Origin: Botryococcus braunii
Lineage: Eukaryota; Chlorophyta; Trebouxiophyceae
NCBI GenBank assembly: GCA_002005505.1
Contig: MVGU01001085.1
Span: forward strand, 70,001-117,500
Direction of reading: 5' to 3'
Length of the DNA stretch: 47,500 bases
The translations under genes were made by a program, and so were the position numbers. Of the stretch, positions 29,427 through 41,606 are shown piece after piece. Each line of letters starts with the position of its first letter. Position 1 is the stretch's first letter. The notes under the pieces are model-generated. The model searched no databases. It was not told the origin of the DNA and saw only the letters and a list, made by a program, of their open reading frames with translations.

Positions 29427-31855
29427 ATGATTCCCCTGTATGGAGGGGGGCTGGTGGCTGCAACCACACAGATAGCAATCATGTACTTTTTAATCTCTGT
29501 CGTGATCCATTTTATAATTCCCTTCTTCATTTCAGTCCAGAGCATCCAAGTACAGCCAAGGCGAAAGCACCAGGTCTTCCATGAGTGCATCAATTGCCTA
29601 GGTAAACAATATCTGCCCAATTTTGGGTGTTGTTAAAAAACTTTTCCATGATGGAATTTGCGTTACAGAGGCTGGGATATGGAATCAATCACCTGGAATG
29701 TCAGCACTCAGGATTTTGAGTGCTGAAATTTTTACGTTCAAAAAAAGCTGTCACGCAAAAGAAGATGTATCTTGAACCCACATGCTTCCTCAGCGTCTGT
29801 CCGTATAGCGCTTTCCTCTGTTTTTCTATTCCCACCCTTGGAGCCTCAGCAGATGGGACGATACCAGACTTGTGGTACTCGTGGTTCTTCCTTGCACCCC
29901 CCCTATCTTTACCAAACCCGGTCTCCATCTGCACTGGTCCCTCACCCCCTCAGCCCCACATAATATGCTCATAAAAAGCCACAATGCCTGCTCCAGGGTT
30001 GCCTGACGTTGCCAGTCTGGCCCATGCGGGTAGTAAGGGGAGCAATTAGGGACAAGATTCTCATTATTGGGCCACCTGGTGTATGCAGGACCCATCTTGG
30101 TGAAGGGTGCTGTACTGACAGTGGTGGAAACGCTCTACCGCAAGCACAAGGGGTTCTTATATGCTGGCCCGATTGACACCTTGCCCAAGGTCCGACCCTC
30201 CTGAAGCCATTCTTCTTTTCCCACACTTTTCCCCCGCCCTTCTCTTTCTGTCCTACTTTTCGTCCCTCACATTCTCGCAGCATTCCGTCTCCACTTATAT
30301 CTTGCCTCCCCCCCCCCCCCCCCCAACTCATCTCTCTCACACTCTTTCTGGTTCTCCCATCTCTGGTTCTCCCCCCCTCGCGCCCCCCCCCCCTTATCTT
30401 CAAGATTATCTGAAGCTTCCCAGAGGGCAGGAGAAAGCATTCTGGTAGCTGTGAACTATTAGATTTGGTCAGGGAGGTTGTTGATGTGACCAGGGATTAT
30501 GCTTCAATAAGGCCTTGATTGGCATGGATGTCAAGGTGGGATTCTGTTTGACCTGACGCGCTTAGCTTTTCTTCGTGAGGGAGGAGGAGGAACTAAGATA
30601 CAATATACTCAGCCAACCGTTTAGCAGGGCTTTGCAGATTCGCCAACCTATTGCTTAGGGGGAGGGGCTTACACTGGCAGTAGGACGGCCTCAGCTTGGC
30701 CAATATATGTACAGTCAAAACCATGTTTGAGAGATGTGTCAAGAGGATTGTTTAGGGTCTTTGGTGAGGTCGAAAGCAAAATAGGACAGCTTCTTCACCT
30801 TTGCCTCACAGTGATGGAATCTCAGGGACCAGTGACGGGCCATGAGGGACGGTCAATATTAGCGACGGGCTACCTGCAAGCATGTTTGCCACGCTACCCA
30901 GGCATGAGCGGACACACATCGGCCCTGAGGGCCGGGCCTTCACATGCACACACCCAAGCACACATGCACATACACATGTCAAAGGGGGGAAGAGAGAGAG
31001 AGAGAGCGAGAGCGAGAGAGAGTGGGGGTAGGGGGACACAGAGAGGGGGAGGGGGGATGGATTGAGGGAGAGAGAGGAGGGGACCACGTCTTCTTCAGTG
31101 CGCGAGAACATGCTGCTGCAAACACAGCATTGTTCCATCCGCGCCTGACAGCACCATTGAACTGGGATTGCTCTGTTCCTCACTGACAGAGCAGTGGGCA
31201 ATCTCTCTATTAACCAGGAGGCAACATGGTTCATTGTCTGTTTGCCTGGCAAAGTGTACTTCTGAGAGCCTGAGCTGTCAGTTGGCACACATTTACGCTT
31301 CACGCTGAAGTCTTTCGCTGCTGCATTCTTCGTAGCAGAGACGTGACTGCAGAATAGGCATTGAGCTCTTAAATTTCTGGAGGTCTGCCTGGTGACTGCA
31401 GTGTGTTGCGTATAGTTTTTTGCTTGTCTAAGTCTAGGCGAGTGCCCCTCAAGAAAAGGCATTTAATGCATGGTCCAGGTGGACAAGGTGCTGTGTCCAA
31501 TGGGTGTTAGCAATAAGCCTAGTTGTCAAATCCTCATTGCAACAAGAAACACGCATGCTGGTATGCCTCTCCCAAGGAAATTGAGAGATGGACGTACAAG
31601 CGACCTGCACCATGCCCACAGCACAAAGTGCGCAGACTCGCGTAACAGGCATCTGAGCTCTACTGGTGCAGGTACTGTACTGCTGCCTGACAGTGGTGCT
31701 GCTGGATGTGCTGCATGATGCCTGGTTCTACTGGACCCACCGCCTGCTCCATTGGAGGCCCCTGTACCGGCACATCCACCACCTCCACCACGAGTGCGTT
31801 CTTTGCTCCTGCTCTTCCCCACGCCCACAACCCCCCCCCCCTCCGGGGCGTGTAC

Positions 31856-31935
<80 letters not shown>

Positions 31936-32093
31936 CGTGGGTGCGTTGCGTTTTTTCTGCCCTTCTATTCTGCGATCTCCTTGGCCCTCCCTGCTGTAAA
32001 AGTTTGAGTGCTTTTCTGCGAGCCCTGAACCTTCACAATGTCCATGTGAGTGAGAGAGTAATTGTGTTTGTGTGTGGGTGCATGAGTCCATGG

Positions 32094-32169
<76 letters not shown>

Positions 32170-33404
32170 GGTTTGTGTGATGCCTGTGTGCAAAAAGTGG
32201 GGGCTTTATTGGCTCCGACCTCCTTGTAAAAAGTTGAGCTCAAGAAGACCCTTGCTTCCTTGAACCAAAAAAAAAAGTACCTTGAGAGTATGGGGTGGCA
32301 TCAGGTCGGTGGCGCCAACAGCCTTCACAGGCTACAGCTTCCATGTGGTGGAAGCTGCCATTGTGTTTGCAAACGAAATTATCGTCTGCTTCCTGTTCCC
32401 CATTCATGTGGGCCTGCACCGTTCATATCACATCTGGACCACCATTATCCACAATGGTAGGCCACCGCCTGTCTTTCTGCTGAACGCTGGTGCCATTGGG
32501 GATTCATTGGGGAAATGCATGCTGCCTTGACCATCCACCAATGGGAGGCGCATCATTTGATCGTGATGACAAAGACACGTGTGTGTGTTTGTGTGTGTGT
32601 GTGTGTGTGTGGGTGTGGAGAGTGTTGCCTTCGGGTGTGGTGACAGGGGGCAGGGATGGAGCATGGTTGTTTTGACCCTGGAAGGATGGTGCAGGGGGCC
32701 ATGCGGGGTATGAGATTGCTCCATACATCCCCAGTTTGCCACAGCTGGTATGGTGGGGTCTGGGAGGTAGAGGCCCTGCGCCTGGCCTTAACACGGTGCA
32801 GCACCACGACATGCACCACCGCTTCCCGGCTTCCCACTTCAGCCTCTACTTCACCCACTGGGACAGATTCTTGGGAACTGAACACCCCAAGTACCAGCAG
32901 CAGGTGTTCCCTTCTCACCAACCATATTCCCCCGCCGCTCTGTTCTTGCCCCCCCCCACCCCTCCTCTAACCCTCGGTTCCTCTGCCCTCCTTTACGTCC
33001 CCTCTGCTTTGAGACGTGCCTGACTCGGTCCTCTGCTTTTGTGCTTACTCGACGATTTTTCTTGGTATGCCATGTTGTAAGCACCTATTTCCTCTTTTAG
33101 TCCCCAAGTTGCCTCACAAAGGACTGGCAGGCCTTGAATTCGATGATACTCTACCCTCCAAACCTCTCCCCCACCAGCCCTGTCTCCCTGGTTCCAAAAG
33201 CACTCTCGTTGAGCACAAGGTAGAACCCACTAATTGGCCTCTTTCCTCCTCTGCGATTGTTTGCAGGTGGATACCTACTTTGGAAGGGCCAATAGCAAAG
33301 CAGCAAAGACCGGTGTTGAGGCTGACTCAAAGTTAGAGGGAGACAGCATTCCTGCTGTTTGGCCTTCTGCTGGTGCCACTCCTGTCTTGTCTCCTGCGCG
33401 GTAG
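29427..33404 (+). CDS. Sterol desaturase / fatty acid hydroxylase superfamily enzyme
   Basis: Integral-membrane di-iron oxygenase, expected in the ER; the substrate (sterol, fatty acid or sphingoid base) cannot be read from the sequence. Six exons with exact phase matches give 298 codons plus TAG: 29427-29601, 30089-30189, 31672-31793, 32305-32456, 32695-32903, 33267-33404. The histidine boxes are HRLLH (115-119), HIHHLHH (126-132) and HHDMHH (220-225), with HNGGH at 182-186. A hydrophobic helix fills residues 14-37 (AIMYFLISVVIHFIIPFF) and others follow. FTHWDRFLGTEHP is typical of the family. The C-terminal 46 codons are hydrophilic. ATG 29427 is the first in frame. Intron 3 holds two (TG)n arrays. 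The closest named families are C-5 desaturase/SMO-like, but it matches neither closely. Confidence 0.95.
31859..32166. repeat. Two (TG)n arrays in desaturase intron 3
   Basis: (TG)n at 31859-31932 begins about 65 bases after the donor at 31794; the second at 32096-32166 ends about 140 bases before the acceptor. A short third array lies in intron 4 at about 32579-32610. Confidence 0.95.
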
Positions 33405-33781
33405 TCTGCACCCCGATTGATGCCCCACCGCTTCCACCACTTGATGAGTAACCTTCACGTCCCTCCACGATCACGGAACTCCACACCCATCCCTTCCTCG
33501 CTGTATTCTGCTGTGTCCCTTGATTGTCAAGCCCTCCAAGATCTGCAGCCTGCCTTGTTGTCCGTGCCCGCATCCCAAGCCAGCGGCAGCAGTAATAGTT
33601 TTTATGGTCTCTGGGATGGTCAAGCCCCCTTTCTGCCTCCCGAGGTGATGGGATAGGAAGATTTGAGAACTGAGAACTCCATCACGCATGGAGAGGAGAA
33701 GGGGGAGGAGTGGGTTTGTGCTCCTCTGTGGCTACAGATAACCTGTGGAAGGGGACAGAGAGGACAGGGCCAGGCGGGGCC

Positions 33782-33852
<71 letters not shown>

Positions 33853-36800
33853 AGGGGGGGGGCAGCAGTTGCAAGGCAGCTAGGCAGGGGTGGGGAGGGC
33901 TTCTGTGTCCCTACGAGGCGAGGAAGCATGCTGCAGGTCCCGGGAAAGGGGGTGGAGATTAAGGCATGGGGAGGGGCAAAGCTTGCAAATGCCTCTCAGC
34001 TCAAGGAAGCTTTCCTTGAGCTCCAGCAAATGGTAGCCAAGGCTATCTTTCTGTGCAGGAGAAGGTCCTAATATGGATACTTACCCCCTGCAAGTCTCTG
34101 CATGCTGTTGCCTCTTAGAAGGCATTGTAGGATCTGCAGTTTATGCATCATGCTATAGAGAGGTTCCGGGTGGGGAGGGGGGTCGGCGCTTGTGTGACAG
34201 AGTTTTGCTAGAATCCCTAAAGGGGGAATTTTGTGTGAAAAATTCAAGGGATTTTGCCTTCACTGGCAGACTGTCACATGAAAGAGCCAAAGTGTCCTGG
34301 TCCTGGTCTTGAGGGAAACGAAGGTCTTGGCAACGCTTAATGATATCAGGCAGAAGGCCACAGCAGTGGCGCCAATGACATCACATTGCTCTCAGAGAGG
34401 GGTTGCTTGATATACCCCCCCTCCCCGCCCACCACACCATTGATAGTGCAGCCTGGGGTGCTGATTGCACCGGATAGCCAGGTGAAATAAGTGTATGGAG
34501 TGCCCCCCATTCAGATCAATGAAATAAGCAATTGGAGTATCCAATAAGTGCGGGAGTCATATCTAAAGAGGGAGTCAGTCAATCTGCAGTTAGTTTTGAT
34601 CAGCACGTAATGTCATTTCTCCCCTGCCTCACAATGGGTGTGTGAATGCCTTTTAAGGTAGCGCCCAAACCTAGCTAGCCAGGTTCTGCGGTAGTACTTC
34701 TTAGAAAAGGACTGCTCCAGGTACAGGAACGCCTGTTTCCGAGGCATCTCCTGCAAGCAGCAGATGTTTGACCCATAGCGATAGGAGTCATTGAATTCGA
34801 TATAGCCGCGTGTGTGTTCTCAACAGTACCATGACCTAGTAAGGGTAGTCCAGTAGTTGCTCTTTCTGGCTCACGATTCTTTGATACAACGTCTTTGACA
34901 AACTTGGATCCATATTCGTTCATAAACCTTCATCGTGCAGCATGCCTCAAGTTGCAGGCTCGCATGCACTTTGGTGTAACAATCTCGTGCTTTGGCACTG
35001 ATTCCCCATACTGTAGTCTGAATTGCATGTTATCAGCGCGCGCAAAAGAAACGTGTTCAGAAGTCAGGCCCCGAGTGCCATTGACAACAGGCAGGAAGTT
35101 GAAGAGTAGGGTGCCCTTAAACCTACAGGTTTAAGCTTAGAGACTCGCTAGTGATGAAGCACATGGCACCCCTGGGTTGTTGCAAGTCCCATGGAGCCAA
35201 TGGAGGTCTTCATAGTCTTTGTTTGTACAGCATGTCGCCAGGCAGGGTTGACAGGCTTCTGCATCAAGAATGCAAAGGCCTGCATATGCTTTGAGAAATA
35301 TTCTAGAATGCTTACGGTGAAAAGCTTTTGCTGAAACGGTCTGAATTTGCATGCACGGGGTTGAGATGTATCGTTGGTAATGAAGTTCTTCATATTTCAT
35401 GTAACCACCTGTTCAGACTTTGAACCGAGGGTCGCCACTCGAATGCTTTAGACCCTACAACATGTGTACCACTGGCAGACATCTGGACTTTTGGAGCGCG
35501 GGCTTTCTCAAACAATTATGGGACTGCAGAACATGGTTCTTGAAACCCCCCCCCCCTACACACACACACACACACAATGCGCACGCTATTTTGTATGCGT
35601 GAAGTACAAAAAATGTGGGTGGATTACGAAAGGAGACACTGCCTGAACTATTCTGCGGCATGGGAAGGGTATTCGCACAATGTCTTTAGGGGACTTCATA
35701 GTTCCGCCAGCATTGCCAAAGCATCAAAACCACAGATGCATGCCGCCCTTGCCAGGACGCCCCACATCTCGATGTTACGTTCCATACACACTTTTCACTC
35801 CATGCTGTAGATTGGCGTCTTGAATAATCCTCGATCAGCATGTTGCACCTTGCCCAAGGCTGTGAGATCACCCGCAACACAGTTGTCTACAGTCCATTGA
35901 CGCCTGACCAGTCTCAGACCACGAGAATCATTCTAAGAAGTCGTTTGATAAGCCCAGCGTGCTGCACGTCTGCAGTGCGCACTGACAGCTACCTGCTCCA
36001 CCTAGGCTTCATTTCATTTAGTAAAATCCCTACGAAGGGAACATGTTGTAGTGCTTCCCATGGCGGTGCCGGAATAGCAAGAATGCATCATATTTGGGAC
36101 AGGGAGGGGAAATGAACGAATATGACTCCCATGGCTCCATGCGGCAATCCTCACACAATAATCGAGTATAGTGCGAACGACAACGATGGTTATGTGTCAA
36201 GCCAGACCCTCCCGGCCTTACCCTGTATCATCCCCGGGCTTCTCCTCTCTCGCCTCACTGCCACCTCGTTCTGGGCTAGGGCAGAAGAGACTGTCCCAAG
36301 CCTATGGCACCCCCACCGCATTCTTCTAGAGGACTCAGATAGGCGAAAATAAAGCTCCTTGAGGGGGCTTTGGTACAAACACTGTCACCGGGGCAGTGCA
36401 CAAGCCCTGGCAGAGGCCCAAGGATAAGGGGGCGCCCCTTCAGGAATTCCTTCGTGTACTGCCCAGTCTGCAACCTCCTGAAGGAAGGCCGGCCATCGAG
36501 TGCCCAGACTCTCTGGATGGCTTGTTGCACCCTCCATCCTGCACCCTGGCCCACCACAAACCCAAGTTCAGATGGCTAGACCCAGATCTAGATGGCTAGA
36601 CCCAAATCTAGATGGCTGGTTTAGATGGCTTGGAAAGCCTATGGGTCAAATGCTGAATCCCACAGCAAAATGTGTGGTTCCCGGGCGGGAGAAGCTTTGC
36701 TTATTATTCAAACCCCTGTAACCCTACACCTGCAGGGCTGGACGCCAGCCCTGTAACCCAAGTTCAGGAGGCTCCAATTGATAATTCCCTGTATGTGAGA

Positions 36801-37205
36801 ACCGTGATCATGACAGGTCTATGAAAGAAGTTCAGTAGCTTATCGCAGCGAAGGATGCCCCATTGGTGCATTTTGCGGTACAGGCTGCCGCGCTGCAGAT
36901 TCCAAGCTGGGCCTCCGCACAAGCAGGACTTCTTGGATGCCCTCATGAGTCATGCGTCACGATTGGCAATCTGGGAGATTCTGCATTCTGAACCACGAAC
37001 CCCGGAATCTTTCTGCACGCGTGCAGGCTATGGCAAGCCCACCTGCAAGATCTTGCATTCTGCGGCCCCCCTATAGCACGATTAGCCCGGGGAGCCTTCT
37101 CCATGCCTGCAGCCTAGGGCAAACCCACCTGCGGTGATTTCACATTCTTCAACCCGGTCCTGATAAGCCGTGCCCGGAGGGAGGTGGAGCACTCCGAGCC
37201 GTATT
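33405..37205. other. Convergent spacer between desaturase and SGNH genes
   Basis: Includes the desaturase 3' flank with (TG)n at 33784-33851, a coding relic at 34613-35130, a palindrome at about 35115-35136 (CTTAAACCT-AC-AGGTTTAAG), an open minus frame of 87 codons at 35137-35400 of unknown meaning, and a 20-bp tandem (AGATGGCTAGACCCAAATCT-like, 2.5 copies) at about 36570-36620. A minus-strand block near 35690-35880 has coding-like composition with stops. No intact gene is supported. Confidence 0.55.
34613..35130 (-). pseudogene. Broken coding relic, family unknown
   Basis: The minus strand reads open from about 35127 to an in-frame TGA at 34930-34932, then open again past ATG 34923. After an (AC)n run at about 34808-34815 the coding-like frame jumps by one AC unit and stays open to a TGA at 34613-34615. 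Codon composition is even through all three pieces and the peptide is not low-complexity (for example MQFRLQYGESVP and NEYGSKFVKDVVSKN). So it appears to be one old protein-coding segment with one nonsense change and one dinucleotide slip. I do not recognise the family; a mobile-element or viral origin is possible but unproved. Confidence 0.45.
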
Positions 37206-37240
37206 TTAACATGCCTCTAGGCTACGGAAAGGCTCACCTG
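37030..37240 (-). repeat. Triplicated exon-end/5' splice-site segment of the SGNH gene
   Basis: On the minus strand three degenerate units of about 85-105 bases start with ACAGGTGAGCCTTTCCGTAG (37241 downward), GCAGGTGGGTTTGCCCTAG (about 37132) and GCAGGTGGGCTTGCCATAG (about 37047). Each carries a CAG|GTGRG-like 5' splice site; the first overlaps the last coding exon of the SGNH gene. Confidence 0.7.
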
Positions 37241-39212
37241 TGAGGGCTGCAGCGGTGACGCACGCGGCCAGGTATGTTCCGGGAGGGCTAGGATGGATCC
37301 CGTCCGAAGAGTACAGCTTTCCGAAGGTGGCTGAGCCATAAGGGAGGGTCTCTCCGGGTCCCGCGGCGGCCTGCGGCCTCCTGGAGCCTAATCTGGCAAC
37401 CTCCTGCAGCTGCCGCACCCTCTTCCACGCCAGCCCGGCTGGCGCGACAAAGGCCGGCGTGTTTAGATGCGTCCGGATGTCCTCCGCCAAGTGCCAGTAC
37501 CCCGCGCTCACGCTGTCCTGAAAGAGTAATGGAGTATGCGTCAAACGTTTTAAACTCTTCAAGGTTTCAGGCCTTCATGTTCAATCGTCGTACTGTCTTA
37601 TCATCATATGTGTCCACATGTGTTATCAGCATCGTGTGTGTCCATATGTATCATCAAGTGTTATCATCCTGTGTCTCCATGTGTGTTATCATCATGTGTG
37701 TCCATATGTGTTATCAGCATCATGGGTTATCATCACGTGTGTCCATATGTATTATCATGACGTGTGTCCATATGTGTTATCAGCATCATGTGTTATCATC
37801 ATGCGTGTCCATATGCATTATCATGACGTGTGTCCATATGTGTTATCAGCATCATCTGTTATCATCATGTGTGTCCACGCACGGCCCTTGGCTGCCGCTT
37901 CCAGGAGACGCAGCTCGGCCAGCATGTCGGATACATGGGTCGCCGTCAGGATTTGACACTTCAACTTCCATATGTACCCTGTGCAGTAAATGTCACTTTA
38001 CACTCACAAAGTCAGACTCGCAATTCAGCGTGACAGTTGGGCGAGAGGTCTAAAACCAGACCCAAAACCGTCTCCTGCAAAGCTAAGGGGCAGGCAGTGA
38101 GGTTCCGCCGATTTGGCCATTGGGGAAGCAACCACGCCCCTCTTTCAATGGCAGGTCCGATGGACATTTGGAGATGGGGGAACATTCAATTCTGCACGAG
38201 CCGGCATACATTTGTAGTCGCCTACGGGGTTGCGGGTCGCCTAGGGGCAAACCCTAGACCCTAAACCCTAGTCCCGCTGGAGAGTGCTGGGAAGGTTTCT
38301 GCATGGACCCCTCTCAAGCTGAAGCTGGGAGCGGGCCATGGGAGGGCCATGGCGCGGGGGAGGGGGCGGGGGCAAGCCGTGTAGGTTAAGTTACCCTGGG
38401 TATCATGTGACCCTACCCCCGCCATTGCATCACCCAATATCTGTCCCTGCCTTCCGCACGCCCACATCCTTTATCCGTCCCTCCCTTGGCTTTTCCTCAC
38501 CTCATCTTTTCCCTGGTGCGCCCCCCTCCCCTCCCCCCATCTCCAAGGGGGAGAAGTCACCCCCCCACCCCCCAAAGGGGGGAGGGGGAACACGAGGGGA
38601 ACGGTTGCCACCACAGGCCCACCCCTACACTCCCTTCCTACACCCCTACAATTCCCCTCCTCCTTCCCCAACTCCCTGCCTCCCTTCCCCTTCTCCCTCC
38701 CCTCGTTGCTGCTTTCCTCCCTCCCCTTCTTCCCTCCCTGGCTCCCCTCATGTCCTCCCCTCATGTCCTCCCCTCTTCCTCTCTCCCTCTCACCCATTCT
38801 TCCCCCCTTCCTCCCTCCCTCCCCCCACCAAAGCTCCCTGCCCCGTCCCTCCGCCTTGCACAGGGGATCAGCAAGGTGGATTTGACGAAGAGAGGGGGGA
38901 CAGGGCAGTGTGGCACCTGCATAGCCGCAAATGTTGGAAACACGTCCGGGTGAGTGGGGTCCCCATCGCGGTACGCCCAAGTCATGAGCAGTACAGTGAC
39001 AGCCCCTCGAGCCTTTGCTAAGGACACAAGGCCCCTGAAAGCAGCTGCTGAGGCCTGCACCACCTCTCTGCCCATCCCAGGGGCTTGGCTTTGCTCCTGC
39101 GTGCCCCCCCGGGGCCCCTTCCACATTTCACTACATCTGTTTCCGTCACTGACCAAATGCACATGCACCCCTGCCGCACCCCCGCCCCCCTCTCTCGCCC
39201 CCCCCCCCCAGA

Positions 39213-39269
<57 letters not shown>

Positions 39270-39302
39270 TGTGTGTGCGTGTGTGTGTGTGTGCGTGCGT
39301 GC

Positions 39303-39389
<87 letters not shown>

Positions 39390-39445
39390 AAAGTGAGCGA
39401 GCGAGAGAGAGAGAGAGAGAGGGGGGGGGGGCGAGCGAGTGTGTG

Positions 39446-39531
<86 letters not shown>

Positions 39532-39587
39532 TAAGAGACACAGAGCGCGCGAGAGAGAGAGAGAGAGTGGGGGGCGAGCGAGTGTGC

Positions 39588-39620
<33 letters not shown>

Positions 39621-40119
39621 GGGGGGGAGGTAGAGGCGTGTAGAGAGGGGAGGGGAGACGCGGACATGGAAAGAGAGGGGAGCGAGACATAAGTGGGATG
39701 GGCGAGAGGCAGAGGGCACACTTGGAAAACCACGTAGTCCCAGCCTGCCAAGTCCCCAGGGCCTAGGAGCCTATACAGGACATGCTCCTTGTCATGGGCA
39801 TCATGTAGATGCTGTGACCAATTGTAGCCTCCTGGAGCATAGCGGGCAGTTCTTACGGCCTTCCCCAAGCGCTCTTCCAGCAGGTCGCCCACCACCTGCA
39901 TTATAAACACATTCATGCACGATGTGCCTGTATCCAGGCAGACGAGGTTCGGCATCCTGAAATGTGTTGGGGATGCGCAGCTTGAGAGTAAGAGTACTTG
40001 ACGATGTCACCTAGACCCACAGGGGTCACAGTCACCTGCCGAAGGCGAAGTATAACATCGCCTTAAGAACAGTACGTCCCGCAAATATGAGCATTGGTGA
40101 CTCCGCGCGTGCATGCGCG

Positions 40120-40196
<77 letters not shown>

Positions 40197-40631
40197 GTGT
40201 GTGTGTGTGTGTGCGTGCGCAGAAGTGTTTACATTAACAGTTTGTTTTACTCCCCCTCTCTACATTCCCCCTCCTGTTTTTTCGAGAGGCTCATTTGCAA
40301 AAGGTTCTTTTGACACGTACGAAAACGCAATGTACTAGCTACAGCAGGTAGACAGAATGGAAAATAATGACTGGAAGTTACCTTTTCAATGCCATCATTG
40401 TAATGTACAAACGAGTTCCCCACAAAGAGGATGCGAAGGGCCACTCTTTCGTCGCCGCTGTGTGGATCATACATTACTGTTGCAGGGCCCCCCCATCTTT
40501 TCCAAGCATCATTACCCAGGGCCAGAGGATCCGCTCCCCTCAGTGGCTTCTCACAGAAGTACAGGAGAAACGTTGCTCCAAAAACCAAGAAAACAGCTGC
40601 GGTTGCAAGTATGAGGGGACGGTTGAAGACC
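37206..40631 (-). CDS. SGNH/GDSL-type hydrolase-like protein (N-terminus missing)
   Basis: Probable esterase-like or glycan-modifying hydrolase; the substrate is unknown. Four minus-strand exons with matching phases: 40631-40382, 39895-39722, 39096-38917, 37517-37206 (about 305 codons). The first begins with a hydrophobic anchor ([21 protein letters not shown]), suggesting a secreted or membrane-anchored protein. Block I is [13 protein letters not shown] with the candidate nucleophile Ser in GNS; the terminal catalytic motif is [15 protein letters not shown] (Asp-x-x-His). GGYNWSQH and [14 protein letters not shown] fit the intermediate blocks. An upstream exon must supply the ATG; none was proved. 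The stop at 37206 may be bypassed, because a strong donor (ACAG|GTGAGC) lies at 37238 and could lead to further exons. Confidence 0.85.
37600..37880. repeat. Degenerate ~66-bp tandem repeat in SGNH intron 3
   Basis: Built from GTGTCCATATGTGTTATCAG and ATCATGTGTTATCATCATG-like pieces; the block GTGTCCATATGTGTTATCAG recurs at about 37698, 37763 and 37829. Confidence 0.85.
38249..38271. repeat. Short interstitial telomere-like run
   Basis: AAACCCTAGACCCTAAACCC followed by TAG: about three imperfect units of CCCTAAA, the plant-type telomere repeat. Too short to be a telomere. It lies in SGNH intron 3. Confidence 0.5.
39216..39655. repeat. Composite (TG)n/(GA)n/(G)n array filling SGNH intron 2
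   Basis: (TG)n to about 39387, (GA)n and G run to about 39432, (TG)n to about 39527, (GA)n, (TG)n at about 39588-39617, G run at about 39618-39628. It occupies most of the 625-base intron 39097-39721. Long frames over it are artefacts. Confidence 0.95.
40121..40214. repeat. (TG)n microsatellite in SGNH intron 1
   Basis: About 45 TG units with a few GC interruptions, between exons ending at 40382 and starting at 39895. Confidence 0.95.
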
Positions 40632-41606
40632 CTGTAAAAGCTGCAAGAATTTGCAATCCGCCCCTTTTCCAGTTACACAATACCTAATCCCATGTTGACA
40701 ACAATGTCCAGGACAAAGTATAACATTGAATCCCGTTGGCTCCTGGCGCTTTTGTAAGTGTCGTTCGTTGCGGACACGTGATTACAACCCAGGAGCACAC
40801 AGATGTTCATCGTCGGACTTGAATTCAACGTACAGGTGCAGTAATCAAGACTACGAAAGGGCATCAACGCTTACGAACCTTGTTCAAAACTATGTAACCA
40901 CCTCCGCGGTAGCCTACCAGGTTACCGCGCGACAAAGTCCGACGAAGACACATGAGTAGGGCCTCTTGCCTTACCCGTGGAGCATGAGCTCAATAATGCT
41001 AACAGAGCCACGACATTCATGGCATGCTTTCTGACAGAGAAAGCCGTCGCACTGTCAATGTTGGACAGTGACCCGGTGGTCCCCTGGGTCCAACCCTTCG
41101 GTTACCATCGGTTGCGGGGCCGAGAGCAAATCAATTGATCAAATGGTAATGCTGGTAGACAAACTCTAAATTGCACATTGATGCTTCCTTGGGACTAATC
41201 TTGAACCCGAGCCGACCTTGTTCGGTTGTTGTACAATTCATGACGCACGTGCGAGATCGGAGCCACGTGGCCACGTGGCAATCCCCATTGGCTCAATAGC
41301 CTGCCAGACTGGCAGTGTCGCATATCTCTCATATCTTCGGCTCTGCGTGCAGCTACCCACGTGAGGTCCGAAATTATTGTCCCGCCCCGCAGGTGCTTTC
41401 TCGGATTCCCTCTTCCCGGCTCAGTTACATGGGATGCTATAACATTCAGGAATCTGCGATCCCTGGGAGCATCTCTATTTTCAGAGACCGTAGCCATCAT
41501 TACAGACTTCTACGGTGCATACTGGTTAAGGTGTTTGCCGTAGCGGTCTTCGACTACCGGGTTTCTTCCTTCGTCCGTCTAGCTTCCCACCGCGAGCAAC
41601 GACGAA
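40632..41606. promoter_or_regulatory. Divergent region between SGNH and Nudix genes
   Basis: It should hold the missing first SGNH exon and both promoters. One candidate on the minus strand near 40960-41015 is an ATG opening MNVVALLALLSSCST followed by a strong donor (G|GTAAGG), but its phase does not match the exon starting at 40631, so it is not accepted. A GCCACGTGGCCACGTGGC-like palindromic patch lies near 41262-41280 and contains CACGTG boxes that could bind bHLH/bZIP factors. Confidence 0.35.

Noticed and set aside
37870..37960. Minus-strand coding-like block ([16 protein letters not shown]) between SGNH exons
   Set aside because: The flanking exons join perfectly without it, no phase-compatible splice pair was found, and SGNH homology does not need an insert. 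It remains only a faint possibility.
38338..39124. Pro/Ser-rich 227-codon plus frame and Gly/Arg-rich minus frame
   Set aside because: Composition of a C/T-rich intron tract; only the 38917-39096 part is coding, on the minus strand, in another context.
38761..39955. Minus-strand frames of 233-309 codons
   Set aside because: They join two true SGNH exons through an intron made of (TG)n/(GA)n; only 39895-39722 and 39096-38917 are accepted as coding.
40960..41015. Signal-peptide-like first exon for the SGNH gene
   Set aside because: A good ATG and donor, but the donor phase (1) does not match the exon starting at 40631, which needs phase 2.
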